This document shows positions 17,399 through 26,219 of a stretch of DNA of 64,000 bases, in pieces (the first letter of the stretch is position 1; each line of letters starts with the position of its first letter). A program made the translations under genes and the position numbers. The notes beneath the pieces were generated by a model. That model was not told the DNA's origin. It did no database searches and saw nothing but the letters and a program-made list of their open reading frames with translations. The stretch lies in NCBI RefSeq assembly GCF_900142125.1, contig NZ_FQZT01000008.1, positions 1-64,000 on the forward strand, read 5' to 3'. This DNA comes from Malonomonas rubra DSM 5091. Lineage in GTDB: Bacteria; Desulfobacterota; Desulfuromonadia; Desulfuromonadales; Geopsychrobacteraceae.

Positions 17399-17767
17399 TT
17401 GAAAAAGAAGATTTTAGTTGTAGATGACAGCGAGCCGATCCTTGAGCTTGCGTCGACCATGTTGAAATTGCTCGGCTATGAACCAATCAAAGCAAGTACC
17501 GGGGTGGAAGCGCTGAAAGCATTGAAAATGGAAAAACCAGCCATGGCTCTGCTCGATGTTATTCTCCCAGACATGGATGGATTCAAAATTTGCCAGCATA
17601 TTCGCAGCAACACAGAGTTGGCAGAGATGCCTGTTTTTATGGTCTCTGCAAAAAAAACGACGGAAGATATGGAACGCGGCCAGAAAGCCGGCGCCAATGA
17701 ATATGTCACCAAACCGTTCAAGTCTGCAGAAATGGCTCAACTGATAAAAAAATATATCGGCGATTGA
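17399..17767 (+). CDS. Stand-alone receiver domain response regulator
   Basis: A 122-residue receiver domain with no output domain. Acidic pair DD (9-10), phosphoacceptor D53 in LLDVILPDMDG, and K105 in TKPFK are present. The start is TTG at 17399 behind GGGAAGGA. It stands alone between yedF and malQ and ends in its own terminator; the cognate kinase is not evident. Confidence 0.9.
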   Translation: MKKKILVVDDSEPILELASTMLKLLGYEPIKASTGVEALKALKMEKPAMALLDVILPDMDGFKICQHIRSNTELAEMPVFMVSAKKTTEDMERGQKAGANEYVTKPFKSAEMAQLIKKYIGD

Positions 17768-17796
17768 TTTAAGTCGGCAACATCAACAGAAACAGA

Positions 17797-17827
17797 AAAG
17801 CTTTCCGCACTCCGGAAAGCTTTTTTT
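17797..17827 (+). terminator. Terminator after the receiver gene
   Basis: A 9-bp stem AGCTTTCCG / CGGAAAGCT with loop CACTC is followed by a T7 run. Confidence 0.9.
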
Positions 17828-17885
17828 ATCCCTGAAAATCCATAGAAAACTGCTAAACTCCTTAAGTTGATCACGCGGAGGAGTC

Positions 17886-19394
17886 ATGTTCAGTACACGT
17901 AAAAGCGGCATTCTGCTTCACCCTACATCTTTGCCAGGCCAGCAACCGATCGGTACTCTGGGCAAGGAAGCTTACGATTTTATCGACTGGCTGGTTGAGG
18001 CCAATCAGTCTGTTTGGCAAATCCTGCCGCTTGGACCTATCGGCCATGGAAACTGCCCTTACAGCTGCTATTCTGCATTTGCCGGCAACCCTCTCCTGAT
18101 CAACTTTGCCAAGCTGGTCGAGGCCGGGGATCTGCTCGACCACGAGGTTCCCAAACCGGCAGCTGCCAGTAATCAAGTCAACTTTACCTCCGCCGTCAAC
18201 CAGACCAGCCTGTTGCGCATCGCAGCGGAACGTTTCAATAAGACGGCAACGCCACTGCGGCGCCAGCAGTTCGAGCAGTTCTGTCGTGAACAAGCTTTCT
18301 GGCTGAACGATTATTGTTTCTTCGAAGCGATGCGGCAACTGCAACAGAACCGCAGCTGGCAGCAGTGGCCAGAAGAGATCCGGCAACGCCAGGAGCATGC
18401 CCTGCACAAGTGGGGCATACAACTGCAGGATGAAATTGCCTGGCACAAGTACCTGCAGTTCATCTTTTTCGAGCAGTGGTTTGAACTGAAAAACTACGCC
18501 AACAGCAAAGGCATTGAAATTTTCGGCGACCTGCCGATTTTTGTCGCAGAGAATTCTGCCGATGTCTGGACCAACCGCCACCTATTCCATCTGGATGAAA
18601 AAGATCAGCCCACCATGGTTGCCGGGGTGCCGCCTGACTATTTCAGCAAAACGGGTCAACGCTGGGGGAATCCACTCTACAATTGGCAACGCATGGCAGA
18701 AGACAACTACTCCTGGTGGCTTGCTCGCTTCCGCTGGAATCTGCAGCTGTTTGACCTGATCCGCGTCGATCACTTCCGCGGTTTTGCTGCCTGTTGGGCA
18801 ATACCAGCCGAAGAAGAAACGGCGGTCAATGGCAACTGGCAAAAGGTGCCCGGTGAACAACTCTTCAGCCTGTTGCGCGAAGAATTCAACCCTCTGCCGA
18901 TTGTCGCCGAAGACCTTGGCGTCATCACTCCGGATGTCGAAAAGCTACGCGATAATTACGAATTGCCCGGGATGAAGATATTGCAGTTCGCCTTCGACTC
19001 GGGACCGAAAAACCCGTATCTGCCCCACAATCATCTGCCGAATTCCGTGATCTACACAGGGACCCACGACAACGACACCAGTGCGGGCTGGTGGAGTTCG
19101 CTCGACAGTCAAAGCAAGCAGCAGGTGCGCAACTATTTAAAGCGACCCTGTGACGACATGCCCTGGGCACTGATCGAAGCGGCTCTTGTCAGCGTGGCCA
19201 AACTAGCCATCATTCCCCTGCAGGACATCCTTGAACTGGACTCCTCCGCACGCATGAATCGCCCCGGGATTGCCCACGACAACTGGCTGTGGCGCAACCT
19301 GCCACAGCAGCCTGACGCAAGAATAACCAAGCGATTACAAGAGGTTTCTCTTTTATACGGAAGGGCACTGTGCAATCCCACAGAAACGCAGTAA
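17886..19394 (+). CDS. malQ: 4-alpha-glucanotransferase (amylomaltase)
   Basis: Transfers segments between alpha-1,4-glucans (GH77). The 502-residue protein has the normal bacterial length. Features are GILLHPTSLPG at the start, GPIGHGNCPYSCYSAFAGNP, the nucleophile region IRVDHFRGFAACW, the acid/base region IVAEDLGVITPDV and the third carboxylate in YTGTHDNDTSAGW. The ATG follows GGAGGAG. It probably works with the alpha-glucan genes at 48.5-56.4 kb, although it is not in that cluster. Confidence 0.97.
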   Translation: MFSTRKSGILLHPTSLPGQQPIGTLGKEAYDFIDWLVEANQSVWQILPLGPIGHGNCPYSCYSAFAGNPLLINFAKLVEAGDLLDHEVPKPAAASNQVNFTSAVNQTSLLRIAAERFNKTATPLRRQQFEQFCREQAFWLNDYCFFEAMRQLQQNRSWQQWPEEIRQRQEHALHKWGIQLQDEIAWHKYLQFIFFEQWFELKNYANSKGIEIFGDLPIFVAENSADVWTNRHLFHLDEKDQPTMVAGVPPDYFSKTGQRWGNPLYNWQRMAEDNYSWWLARFRWNLQLFDLIRVDHFRGFAACWAIPAEEETAVNGNWQKVPGEQLFSLLREEFNPLPIVAEDLGVITPDVEKLRDNYELPGMKILQFAFDSGPKNPYLPHNHLPNSVIYTGTHDNDTSAGWWSSLDSQSKQQVRNYLKRPCDDMPWALIEAALVSVAKLAIIPLQDILELDSSARMNRPGIAHDNWLWRNLPQQPDARITKRLQEVSLLYGRALCNPTETQ

Positions 19395-19496
19395 TCCCCC
19401 GCTAAGCGCTTGAACAAGCTTTCCCTGCTATGCTATCTTTTGCCGACCTGATAAACGTAGAGCCGCAAACGGCTATCTATTCTGGAGGATACTGTC

Positions 19497-20288
19497 GTGA
19501 AAAAAACACTGAATCTGATCGCAATCTCTCTCGCTGCCCTTGTCCTTGTCGCTTGCAGCCAAGACAAGCCAGCCCAAACAGCCAGCCAAACCCCTGGCTC
19601 GGCAACGCCTCCGGCAATGAGCGCCCCAGCCGAACAAGCCCCCAAAGCGGGTGGCACCAGCGGCACCGTCGTAGAAACAATGAACGCAGCTGGATATACT
19701 TACGTGCAAGTTGATAGCGGCACCGAAAAGATCTGGGCCGCGGCACCGGCTTTCGAAGTGAAGGTTGGCGACTCTGTCGTTGTGCCTGACGGCATGGCGA
19801 TGAACAACTATCACAGCAAAACCCTGAACCGTGATTTCCCGGTCGTTTACTTCGTCGACTCAGTTCTCAACGCCAGCGCACCGGCAGCCCCCACTGTTGC
19901 AAGTACCGACATGCCTGCTGGTCACCCTGCCACCAACACTGCAGCCCCGGCACCGGATGTTGACCTGAGCAACATCAGCAAAGCAGACGGCGGTCTGACC
20001 GTCGGTGAAGTCTACGGCGACAAAGCCAACCTCTCCGGCAAGGACATCGTTCTGCGCGGCAAAGTCGTCAAGTACAGCCCGCAGATCATGGGCAAGAATT
20101 GGCTGCACGTTCAGGACGGCAGCGGCGATCAAGCCGCCGGCACCCACGACCTGACTGTCACCACCAACATCACGGCCCAAATCGGTGACACAGTGCTGGT
20201 GCAGGGCCCCCTGACAGTCGACAAGGACTTCGGCTACGGCTACCAGTATGATGTCATCATCGAAGACGCTAAGGTCACGGTCGAGTAA
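19497..20288 (+). CDS. Lipoprotein with OB-fold domain
   Basis: A 263-residue secreted lipoprotein starting at GTG behind TGGAGG. The lipobox LVAC puts the lipidated Cys near residue 20. A Ala/Pro/Thr-rich linker follows, then a short domain (GTVVETMNAAGYTYVQVDSGTEKIWAAAP...), a second linker and a C-terminal OB-fold-like domain (LSGKDIVLRGKVVKYSPQIMGKNWLHVQDGSGD...). This GxVVExxxAGxYTYVxV pattern is typical of NrfJ-type and related small periplasmic proteins seen near cytochromes. Function is unknown. It has its own terminator. Confidence 0.75.
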   Translation: MKKTLNLIAISLAALVLVACSQDKPAQTASQTPGSATPPAMSAPAEQAPKAGGTSGTVVETMNAAGYTYVQVDSGTEKIWAAAPAFEVKVGDSVVVPDGMAMNNYHSKTLNRDFPVVYFVDSVLNASAPAAPTVASTDMPAGHPATNTAAPAPDVDLSNISKADGGLTVGEVYGDKANLSGKDIVLRGKVVKYSPQIMGKNWLHVQDGSGDQAAGTHDLTVTTNITAQIGDTVLVQGPLTVDKDFGYGYQYDVIIEDAKVTVE

Positions 20289-20317
20289 AAACTATCCTGT
20301 TTAAACAGATGAACTGC

Positions 20318-20350
20318 AAAAGCCCCAGAATTTTTCTGGGGCTTTTTTTT
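20318..20350 (+). terminator. Terminator after the OB-fold lipoprotein gene
   Basis: Stem AAAGCCCCAGAA / TTCTGGGGCTTT with a minimal T loop, followed by eight T. Confidence 0.9.
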
Positions 20351-20530
20351 GAGAAGTGAAATTAAAAAACACACATTACATCTTGACAACTTGCAGACCT
20401 AGCATTAACATCTTCTATATATATTTTAATCTCTTTTTCACAGCCCCCTTTAACCACTTTCCACCCCGCAAACACAACAAACAACATGCTTCAGATACGG
20501 GGATTTAGAGTTTCTAGAAAAGGAAAAACC

Positions 20531-22345
20531 ATGCAGCTATTCAAAAATCTAAGTATCGGGAAAAAGATATTTGCAGTCACTTCAATCATCATCCTGATTT
20601 TTCTGTGCAGCCTGGTTTGGCTCTATACCGGCTATCGTGGACAGATCTACCAGGTCGCGGAAAAAAAACTCACCACGGCAACAGAAACGGCTTGGGGTGT
20701 TATCGACCACTACAGCAAGCTCGCTGGCAATGAACTGACGCTCGAAGAAGCCCAGACACAAGCCAAAAACACCATCCGCAGACTCCGCTTCGAAGGGGAT
20801 AAAATCTATTTCTGGATCAACGACACCCAGCCCAAAATGATCATGCACCCGATCAAACCGGCACTGGACGGCCAGGATCTCTCCAATTCCAAAGACCCGG
20901 ATGGTCTGCGTCTGTTTGTAGAAATGGTCAAAGTAACCGACAAATCCGGCGCTGGTTTTGTCGAATACCAGTGGCCGAAGCCGGGTGCTGACAAACCCCA
21001 ACCGAAACTCTCCTTCGTCAAAAAACACCCGCAATGGAACTGGATTATCGGTAGCGGCGTCTACATTGATGATCTCAATGCAAAAGTCAGCCAGGTTTTC
21101 TATACCATTATAGCGGCATGTCTCGTGAGCTTGGTGATCTCGATTCTACTTGTTTTCTGGCTCGCTAGATCCATAGCCAGCCCGATGAAACAAACTGTCG
21201 ACATGATCAACGAGCTGGAGAAAGGCCATTTAACCAGTCGTCTGGGAATGGACCAGACGGATGAAATCGGTCAAATGGCTCAGACAATGGATCGCTTTGC
21301 AAACAGCTTGCAACACGAAATAGTTGATAGCCTGCAGAAACTGGCAGCAGGAAACCTGCAATTCGATATTAATGTCCACGACAGCAAAGATGAAATTCGT
21401 GGCGCTTTGAAAAAGCTCGAAGTCGACCTGAACAACATCATGGGAATGATTCAATCAGCTGGTCATCAGATTGCCGCTGGCAGTACGAACGTCGCCGACT
21501 TTTCACAAGCGCTCTCGCAAGGAGCTACTGAATCTGCAGCATCGCTGGAAGAGATTTCCAGCTCGCTCAACCAGATGTCAGGCCAAACCAATCTGAACGC
21601 CGACAACGCCAATCAGGTCAATCAACTTTCCAGCGAAGCGCAAAAAGCTGCTGAAGACGGTAATCAGCGGATGGGTCAGATGGTTGCGGCGATGGAAGAT
21701 ATCAGTGAAGCCGGACAAAACATTAACAAGATCATCAAAGTCATCGACGAGATCGCGTTCCAGACCAATCTGCTAGCACTCAATGCTGCGGTTGAAGCCG
21801 CGCGTGCCGGTCAACACGGTAAAGGGTTTGCCGTTGTTGCAGAAGAGGTTCGCAACCTCGCAGCCCGTAGCGCCAAAGCTGCCCAGGAGACTGCCGACCT
21901 GATCGCCGGCTCTGTGGAAAAAACCAACCGCGGCGCTGAAATTGCGCAACACACTGCAGGGGCTCTGGAGTCGATCAACGAACATATTTCGAAGGTCTCT
22001 GACTTGGCCGAAGAGATTGCAGCTGCGTCGAAAGAGCAGGCCGAAGGCATCTCCCAGATCAACGAGGGACTTGGTCAAATTGACCAGGTGATCCAGCAAA
22101 ACACGGCAACTGCCGAGGAAAGCGCTTCGGCAGCAGAAGAGCTCTCCAGCCAGGCGGATGAGCTTCTGAATATGTTGACACGCTTCAAGCTGAAGGGACA
22201 AGCAGTCAGCCAGTCTTTACCGGCAGCAGCCAGTGCCCCGCCCCCTCGATCTTCAGCGACACCACCAGCTGTCGGCTGGGGCGGAACACCAAGCTCCTCC
22301 GGCCCAAAGATTTCGCTGGACGATGATGAGTTCGGCAAATTCTAG
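20531..22345 (+). CDS. Methyl-accepting chemotaxis protein with periplasmic Cache domain
   Basis: A 604-residue chemoreceptor; ATG at 20531 behind AGGAAAA is chosen over an upstream in-frame ATG. TM1 is at about 14-32. A periplasmic single Cache (Cache_2) domain with [24 protein letters not shown] and [13 protein letters not shown] is followed by TM2 (about 190-213), HAMP and a long coiled coil. The cytoplasmic tip is [21 protein letters not shown]. Cache_2 receptors often bind small organic acids; the ligand here is unknown. No che genes are adjacent. Confidence 0.95.
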   Translation: MQLFKNLSIGKKIFAVTSIIILIFLCSLVWLYTGYRGQIYQVAEKKLTTATETAWGVIDHYSKLAGNELTLEEAQTQAKNTIRRLRFEGDKIYFWINDTQPKMIMHPIKPALDGQDLSNSKDPDGLRLFVEMVKVTDKSGAGFVEYQWPKPGADKPQPKLSFVKKHPQWNWIIGSGVYIDDLNAKVSQVFYTIIAACLVSLVISILLVFWLARSIASPMKQTVDMINELEKGHLTSRLGMDQTDEIGQMAQTMDRFANSLQHEIVDSLQKLAAGNLQFDINVHDSKDEIRGALKKLEVDLNNIMGMIQSAGHQIAAGSTNVADFSQALSQGATESAASLEEISSSLNQMSGQTNLNADNANQVNQLSSEAQKAAEDGNQRMGQMVAAMEDISEAGQNINKIIKVIDEIAFQTNLLALNAAVEAARAGQHGKGFAVVAEEVRNLAARSAKAAQETADLIAGSVEKTNRGAEIAQHTAGALESINEHISKVSDLAEEIAAASKEQAEGISQINEGLGQIDQVIQQNTATAEESASAAEELSSQADELLNMLTRFKLKGQAVSQSLPAAASAPPPRSSATPPAVGWGGTPSSSGPKISLDDDEFGKF

Positions 22346-22364
22346 CTTTCTTCAGCGATCAAAG

Positions 22365-22401
22365 TCAGCCCGGTTCCACAAGGAACCGGGCTTTCTTTTT
22401 T
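22365..22401 (+). terminator. Terminator after the chemoreceptor gene
   Basis: An 11-bp stem AGCCCGGTTCC / GGAACCGGGCT with loop ACAA is followed by TTCTTTTTT. Confidence 0.9.
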
Positions 22402-22599
22402 CATGTGGCCTTGAAGCCGAATTTTTAGCAAAGACAATGGCCATACAAAGTCAGTTCGCTCAAGCTATTAAACTGTAGCATCAGCCAGTCGCAATCCTCT
22501 GGAGTGATGCCAAGTGCAGCAAAAGGCAGGATCTGCCAGTAGCAGAGATAATCTTGATTGTTTCGCTGGAGGAACAAGCATCAGTCTTGGCGAGCAATA

Positions 22600-22915
22600 G
22601 ACCAACATCCCAAGAAGAGTTGACTGCCTCTGTCGTTTTCTTTGCGATCCGGGCCAGTTATCGGCTATCGGCGTACTGGCCAATTACGGCTACCCCGGCT
22701 ATCAGAACGCCATCTTCCCCTTCGCTACCGGTTGTCAGGCGATAGTTCTCTACGTGTAGCAACAATGCGATTCGCCAAAAGCGTTCGCCGGTCCAATGGA
22801 GCTTTCAGCACATCTTTACCTACGTGAGCAGTACGGTGAAAACAACATGGGCATGCCGTTTCCCTGGAAGATGTTTATGACGATGGAAGCAAAGGTTGCG
22901 AGTTCATTTCTGTAG
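22600..22915 (+). pseudogene. Decayed DUF169 family gene
   Basis: From 22646 the frame reads DPGQLSAIGVLANYGYPGYQNAIFPFATGCQAIVLYV, then TAG at 22757. In the same frame it continues to LYLREQYGENNMGMPFPWKMFMTMEAKVASSFL and a stop at 22913. Both segments match the DUF169 C-terminal pattern (LANYxxPG...PFxxGCQxI...P.K.F..MEANVxxSFL). The stretch between is shortened, and upstream frames are broken, with a possible SRDNLDCFAGGT fragment near 22543. The remnant lacks a start and has an internal stop. Left boundary is approximate. It fills most of the 676-bp gap between the chemoreceptor and the second octaheme cytochrome. Confidence 0.6.
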
Positions 22916-22968
22916 TACGCACCTAGAATAAGTTGGCCAAAACTAAACACTAGCAATGAACACAAACG

Positions 22969-23003
22969 AAAAAAGGGCTGCCCTGACAGGCAGCCCTTTT
23001 TTT
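22969..23003 (-). terminator. Terminator after the second octaheme cytochrome gene (possibly bidirectional)
   Basis: The stem GGGCTGCC / GGCAGCCC is flanked by A and T runs on both sides, so it can work on either strand. It ends the minus-strand gene at 23022. Confidence 0.85.
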
Positions 23004-23021
23004 CGTTCAGATCAGCTCGAA

Positions 23022-24404
23022 TTACTTCTTGCGAGCCCATTTCGGATTTTTCATCGGATCGCCCTGGTAACCAAGAGCTTTCCAATCCATACGACCTTCA
23101 TCACCATGACAGTCAAGGCAGTTGAGTGACTCGCCAGCCTCGGATACCATGTGATTGATGCGCCAGAACATCTGGGTTTCAACGAAGTCAACTTTGCCGC
23201 TAAACGGCAGTCCGGCTGCCTTCATACCCATCTCGGCCGACTTCTTCCAGTCGAAAGTATGCCAGTACCCGTCATCATCGATCTGATGAACAACCAGCAG
23301 GGTTTTGTATTCCGGGTCGTAGGCCTGCTTACCACGCATAACTTTGAACGGATAGATACGTGCACCTTTATCTTTGAGCGAGGAAGTCGGACCGGCAATC
23401 GTCAGCACTTTCTTCGGATCTTCAATTTTCTGGCCACGCACATAGTTGACAGCTTTACCGGTTTCGAACCAAGCATACTCAGGCGGAACCATCTTGCCGT
23501 ACTTCATGTCGCCCTTCTTCTTTACGTAAAGAGGCTTGCCATGCTTGTCCTTGGTCACATTGCGCTCCGAGTCACCGGAAGTGGACCAATCCCACCAGGT
23601 TTTGGTCGGAATTTCCTTGGAGTAATAAGGAATGTGGCAGGTCTGGCAAGCAATAGAGGCAACGTGCTCGTTCAAACGGGACTCTTCATGCGGAGCTGCC
23701 GTGTGGCAATCTTCACAGCTGAGCTGGCTTTCTGCGCCCGGCGAAACGCCGAGGGAGTTACCAGGAATAACATGCTCTTTGGTCACGTGGCAGGCCTGGC
23801 AGGCAAAGTCCTGGCCGTCGAGGCCCATGTGGACATCAGTCTTTTTCTCCGGGTAGGACATGGAGGAGTCGAGGTCACCGTGCTTGACGGCGTCGCCACC
23901 ACCGCCATAGAAGTGGCAGGTACCACAGTTATCGCGTACCGGCTGACCAACGTTCTGAGCAATCCGCAGCAGGTTGAGGCCATTGAAAACCCGGCCGCCA
24001 CGAGCTTTTAGATAGGTACCTGTCGTATCGTGACACACCAGGCAATCGACCTTGGTCTTGTCACTGAAATCGAAACTGTCATCTTCCCAGCCATAACCAG
24101 CGTGGCAGCGGTTACAGGATGGCTCATTGGTTCTGATCTGCGTACAATAGTTGTTGAAAGTGTTCTTCTTGCCGGCTTTCACTTTTTTGCCATCGATCAC
24201 CTGCTCCAGGTTCCAGGTCCAGTGACTCGTCAACATGAAAGCATCGGCCTGCTCCTCATGGCATTCAAGGCAGACTTTTGTGACATCGGGACCGGTTTTG
24301 AAGTCGCCCTGAACATATTCTTTGTGCGGGTTAGCAGCCACCGCCGGCACTGCCAGCATGGCCACTGCGAAAAGGGCTAGAAGTACATTCTTGGTCTGTT
24401 GCAT
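23022..24404 (-). CDS. Octaheme c-type cytochrome, OTR family (Cys form, copy 2)
   Basis: A 460-residue exported cytochrome; the ATG at 24402-24404 follows GGAGG with 7-nt spacing. The signal peptide ends near AVA-ANP. Eight heme motifs are present: CLECH, CNRCH, CLVCH, CGTCH, CQACH, CEDCH, CQTCH and CLDCH. Cys87 in NNYC (TGT codon) is the residue replaced by UGA in the copy at 15163. Family members include octaheme tetrathionate reductase and related periplasmic multiheme oxidoreductases; the substrate here is not known. It has its own terminator and lies in tandem with copy 3, separated by another terminator, so each is probably its own transcript. Confidence 0.92.
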   Translation of the reverse strand: MQQTKNVLLALFAVAMLAVPAVAANPHKEYVQGDFKTGPDVTKVCLECHEEQADAFMLTSHWTWNLEQVIDGKKVKAGKKNTFNNYCTQIRTNEPSCNRCHAGYGWEDDSFDFSDKTKVDCLVCHDTTGTYLKARGGRVFNGLNLLRIAQNVGQPVRDNCGTCHFYGGGGDAVKHGDLDSSMSYPEKKTDVHMGLDGQDFACQACHVTKEHVIPGNSLGVSPGAESQLSCEDCHTAAPHEESRLNEHVASIACQTCHIPYYSKEIPTKTWWDWSTSGDSERNVTKDKHGKPLYVKKKGDMKYGKMVPPEYAWFETGKAVNYVRGQKIEDPKKVLTIAGPTSSLKDKGARIYPFKVMRGKQAYDPEYKTLLVVHQIDDDGYWHTFDWKKSAEMGMKAAGLPFSGKVDFVETQMFWRINHMVSEAGESLNCLDCHGDEGRMDWKALGYQGDPMKNPKWARKK

Positions 24405-24562
24405 GCTTTTGCCTCCGTATGCAAACAAAGCTGTTCACCGCAGGATTCCCCTGCAGTTTTGGTTCAGTGTCGCGTTGCGATCACCTTGTGAATTTAAAAC
24501 CTTACCATTAATTCCGACAAACGATATCACAAGAGGAAAAAATATACATTAATTTTTTACAA

Positions 24563-24594
24563 CAAAAAAAGGGCCCCCGAATCGGGAGCCCTTC
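24563..24594 (-). terminator. Terminator after the third octaheme cytochrome gene
   Basis: On the minus strand GGGCTCCCG pairs with CGGGGGCCC (one G-T) across an ATT loop and is followed by TTTTTTTG. It lies between the tandem cytochrome genes. Confidence 0.85.
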
Positions 24595-24622
24595 AACAAG
24601 ACAACTAAAATCTTACTTGATA

Positions 24623-26017
24623 TTACTTGGTACGCGCTGCTGACTTATCTTTCATCGGATCAGCGCTGTAACCGAGTGCAGCCCAGTCAAGGCGGCCATT
24701 ATCACCGTGGCAGTCGAGGCAGGAAAGCGCCTGCTCAGCCGGTGAAACCATGTGGTTCTGGCGCCAGTACATTTCAGTGGCGACGAAATCGTACTTACCG
24801 CTGTACTTCACTCCGCCAGCTTCGCTACCGAGGCGGGCAGCCTTGTCCCAGTCAAAATCGTTCCAGTAGCCACCCTCGTTGGCAACCTTTGCAGTCAGCA
24901 GATAGTTGTACTCGGTATCGTAAATCTGCTTGCCGCGCATAATCTTGAACGGCGCAATCTTAGCGGTCATATCGTTACGATCACCCAGAGGGTAGGCAAT
25001 TTTAACCACTTTGTTCGGATCGATTTTCTGACCTGGCAGATAGGGCTTACCTTGACCATTGGACCAGAAGTACTCTGGAACCAGTTTCTTGACGTACTCC
25101 ATCTTGCCCTTCTTTTTGACATAAGTCGTGTGACCATGCTCTTTCTCAGGGCCACGATTCGGATCGCCAGCTTGCGACCAATCCCAGCTTGTCTTTGTCG
25201 CAATGTCCTTTGCAACAACAGGGATGTGACATGTCTGGCAGGCAACCGTATCGATGTGAGCATTCAGGATGCTCTCCGAGTGAACCTCTTCACCGTGACA
25301 CTGAGTACAGGTGGTGTGATTCTTGCCGCTCGGACCAACATACAGGGAGTGCCCTGAAATCTGGTGGTCCTCAGTCGTGTGACACTCGATACAGGCAAAG
25401 TCATTCCCCTCGACATCCATGTGAACATCGATTTCTTTTGTCGGGTAAGACATGCTGCTGTCGAGGTCGCCGTGCTTAACGGCATCACCGCCACCACCGA
25501 AGAAGTGACAGGAACCACATTGATCACGTCCTGGTTTACCAACGTTCTGAGCAACGTCAAGCAACGGAACAACTTTACTCGGCATGCCGGCACCATTACC
25601 CATTTTCCCGTAGCGACCGGTGGTATCGTGGCAGACCAGGCAGTCGATATTTTCCGGGTTGTCAAAATCGAAAGTGTCAACATCAGTCATACCGTAACCG
25701 GCGTGACACTTGGCGCAGAACTGCTCGTTACCACCATTGACGGCAGTACAGTAATTGTTAATCAGGTTCTTTTTACCGATGAAAACTTTTTTGCCGTCAA
25801 CTTCCTGCTCTTGTGCCCACTGCCAGTGGACGGTCTTCATGAAATCTTTTGCCGCGCCCTTGTGGCATTTCAGGCATTGACGGGTGACATCCTGCGGCTC
25901 GTTGATCGGCCCCTTGATCCGGTTTTTGTGGCTGCCAGCAATCGCGGGTACAGCAATCAAGCCGATCAGCAACAGCATCAGACCAATCTGAGACATACGG
26001 GTAATCATTTTCTGCAT
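24623..26017 (-). CDS. Octaheme c-type cytochrome, OTR family (Cys form, copy 3)
   Basis: A 464-residue exported cytochrome. The signal peptide ends near AIA-GSH. Eight heme motifs are present: CLKCH, CAKCH, CLVCH, CGSCH, CIECH, CTQCH, CQTCH and CLDCH. Cys90 in NNYC (TGT codon) matches Cys87 of copy 2 and the UGA of copy 1. The region CGSCHFFGGGGDAVKHGDLDSSMSYP is nearly identical in all three copies. GGAAAGGA lies upstream of the ATG with somewhat long spacing. The ~200 bp upstream is A+T-rich and holds no gene. Sequence identity to copy 2 suggests old duplication rather than a recent one. Confidence 0.92.
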   Translation of the reverse strand: MQKMITRMSQIGLMLLLIGLIAVPAIAGSHKNRIKGPINEPQDVTRQCLKCHKGAAKDFMKTVHWQWAQEQEVDGKKVFIGKKNLINNYCTAVNGGNEQFCAKCHAGYGMTDVDTFDFDNPENIDCLVCHDTTGRYGKMGNGAGMPSKVVPLLDVAQNVGKPGRDQCGSCHFFGGGGDAVKHGDLDSSMSYPTKEIDVHMDVEGNDFACIECHTTEDHQISGHSLYVGPSGKNHTTCTQCHGEEVHSESILNAHIDTVACQTCHIPVVAKDIATKTSWDWSQAGDPNRGPEKEHGHTTYVKKKGKMEYVKKLVPEYFWSNGQGKPYLPGQKIDPNKVVKIAYPLGDRNDMTAKIAPFKIMRGKQIYDTEYNYLLTAKVANEGGYWNDFDWDKAARLGSEAGGVKYSGKYDFVATEMYWRQNHMVSPAEQALSCLDCHGDNGRLDWAALGYSADPMKDKSAARTK

Positions 26018-26219
26018 TGATTCACTATCCTTTCCTGTTTGATATCCACATACTGCTATATTAGATAAATCAGATATAGTGTTTTATGGTAATTTCCCGA
26101 CAGAGTCAATTGGAAAATTATGCGATTTACCTGAGCATTTTAATAAGCTGTGAGTTCTCAGATAGTTATGCAAAGCTCATGAAAAAAAATAATTGTATAC
26201 AGACGTTCTCTAGGTTTTT

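Noticed and set aside
22468-22827. Short frames between 22468 and 22827 as small genes
   Set aside because: None has a ribosome binding site or family match; the region is better explained by the DUF169 remnant.
23151-24011. 286-codon plus-strand frame
   Set aside because: Antisense shadow of the second octaheme cytochrome gene.
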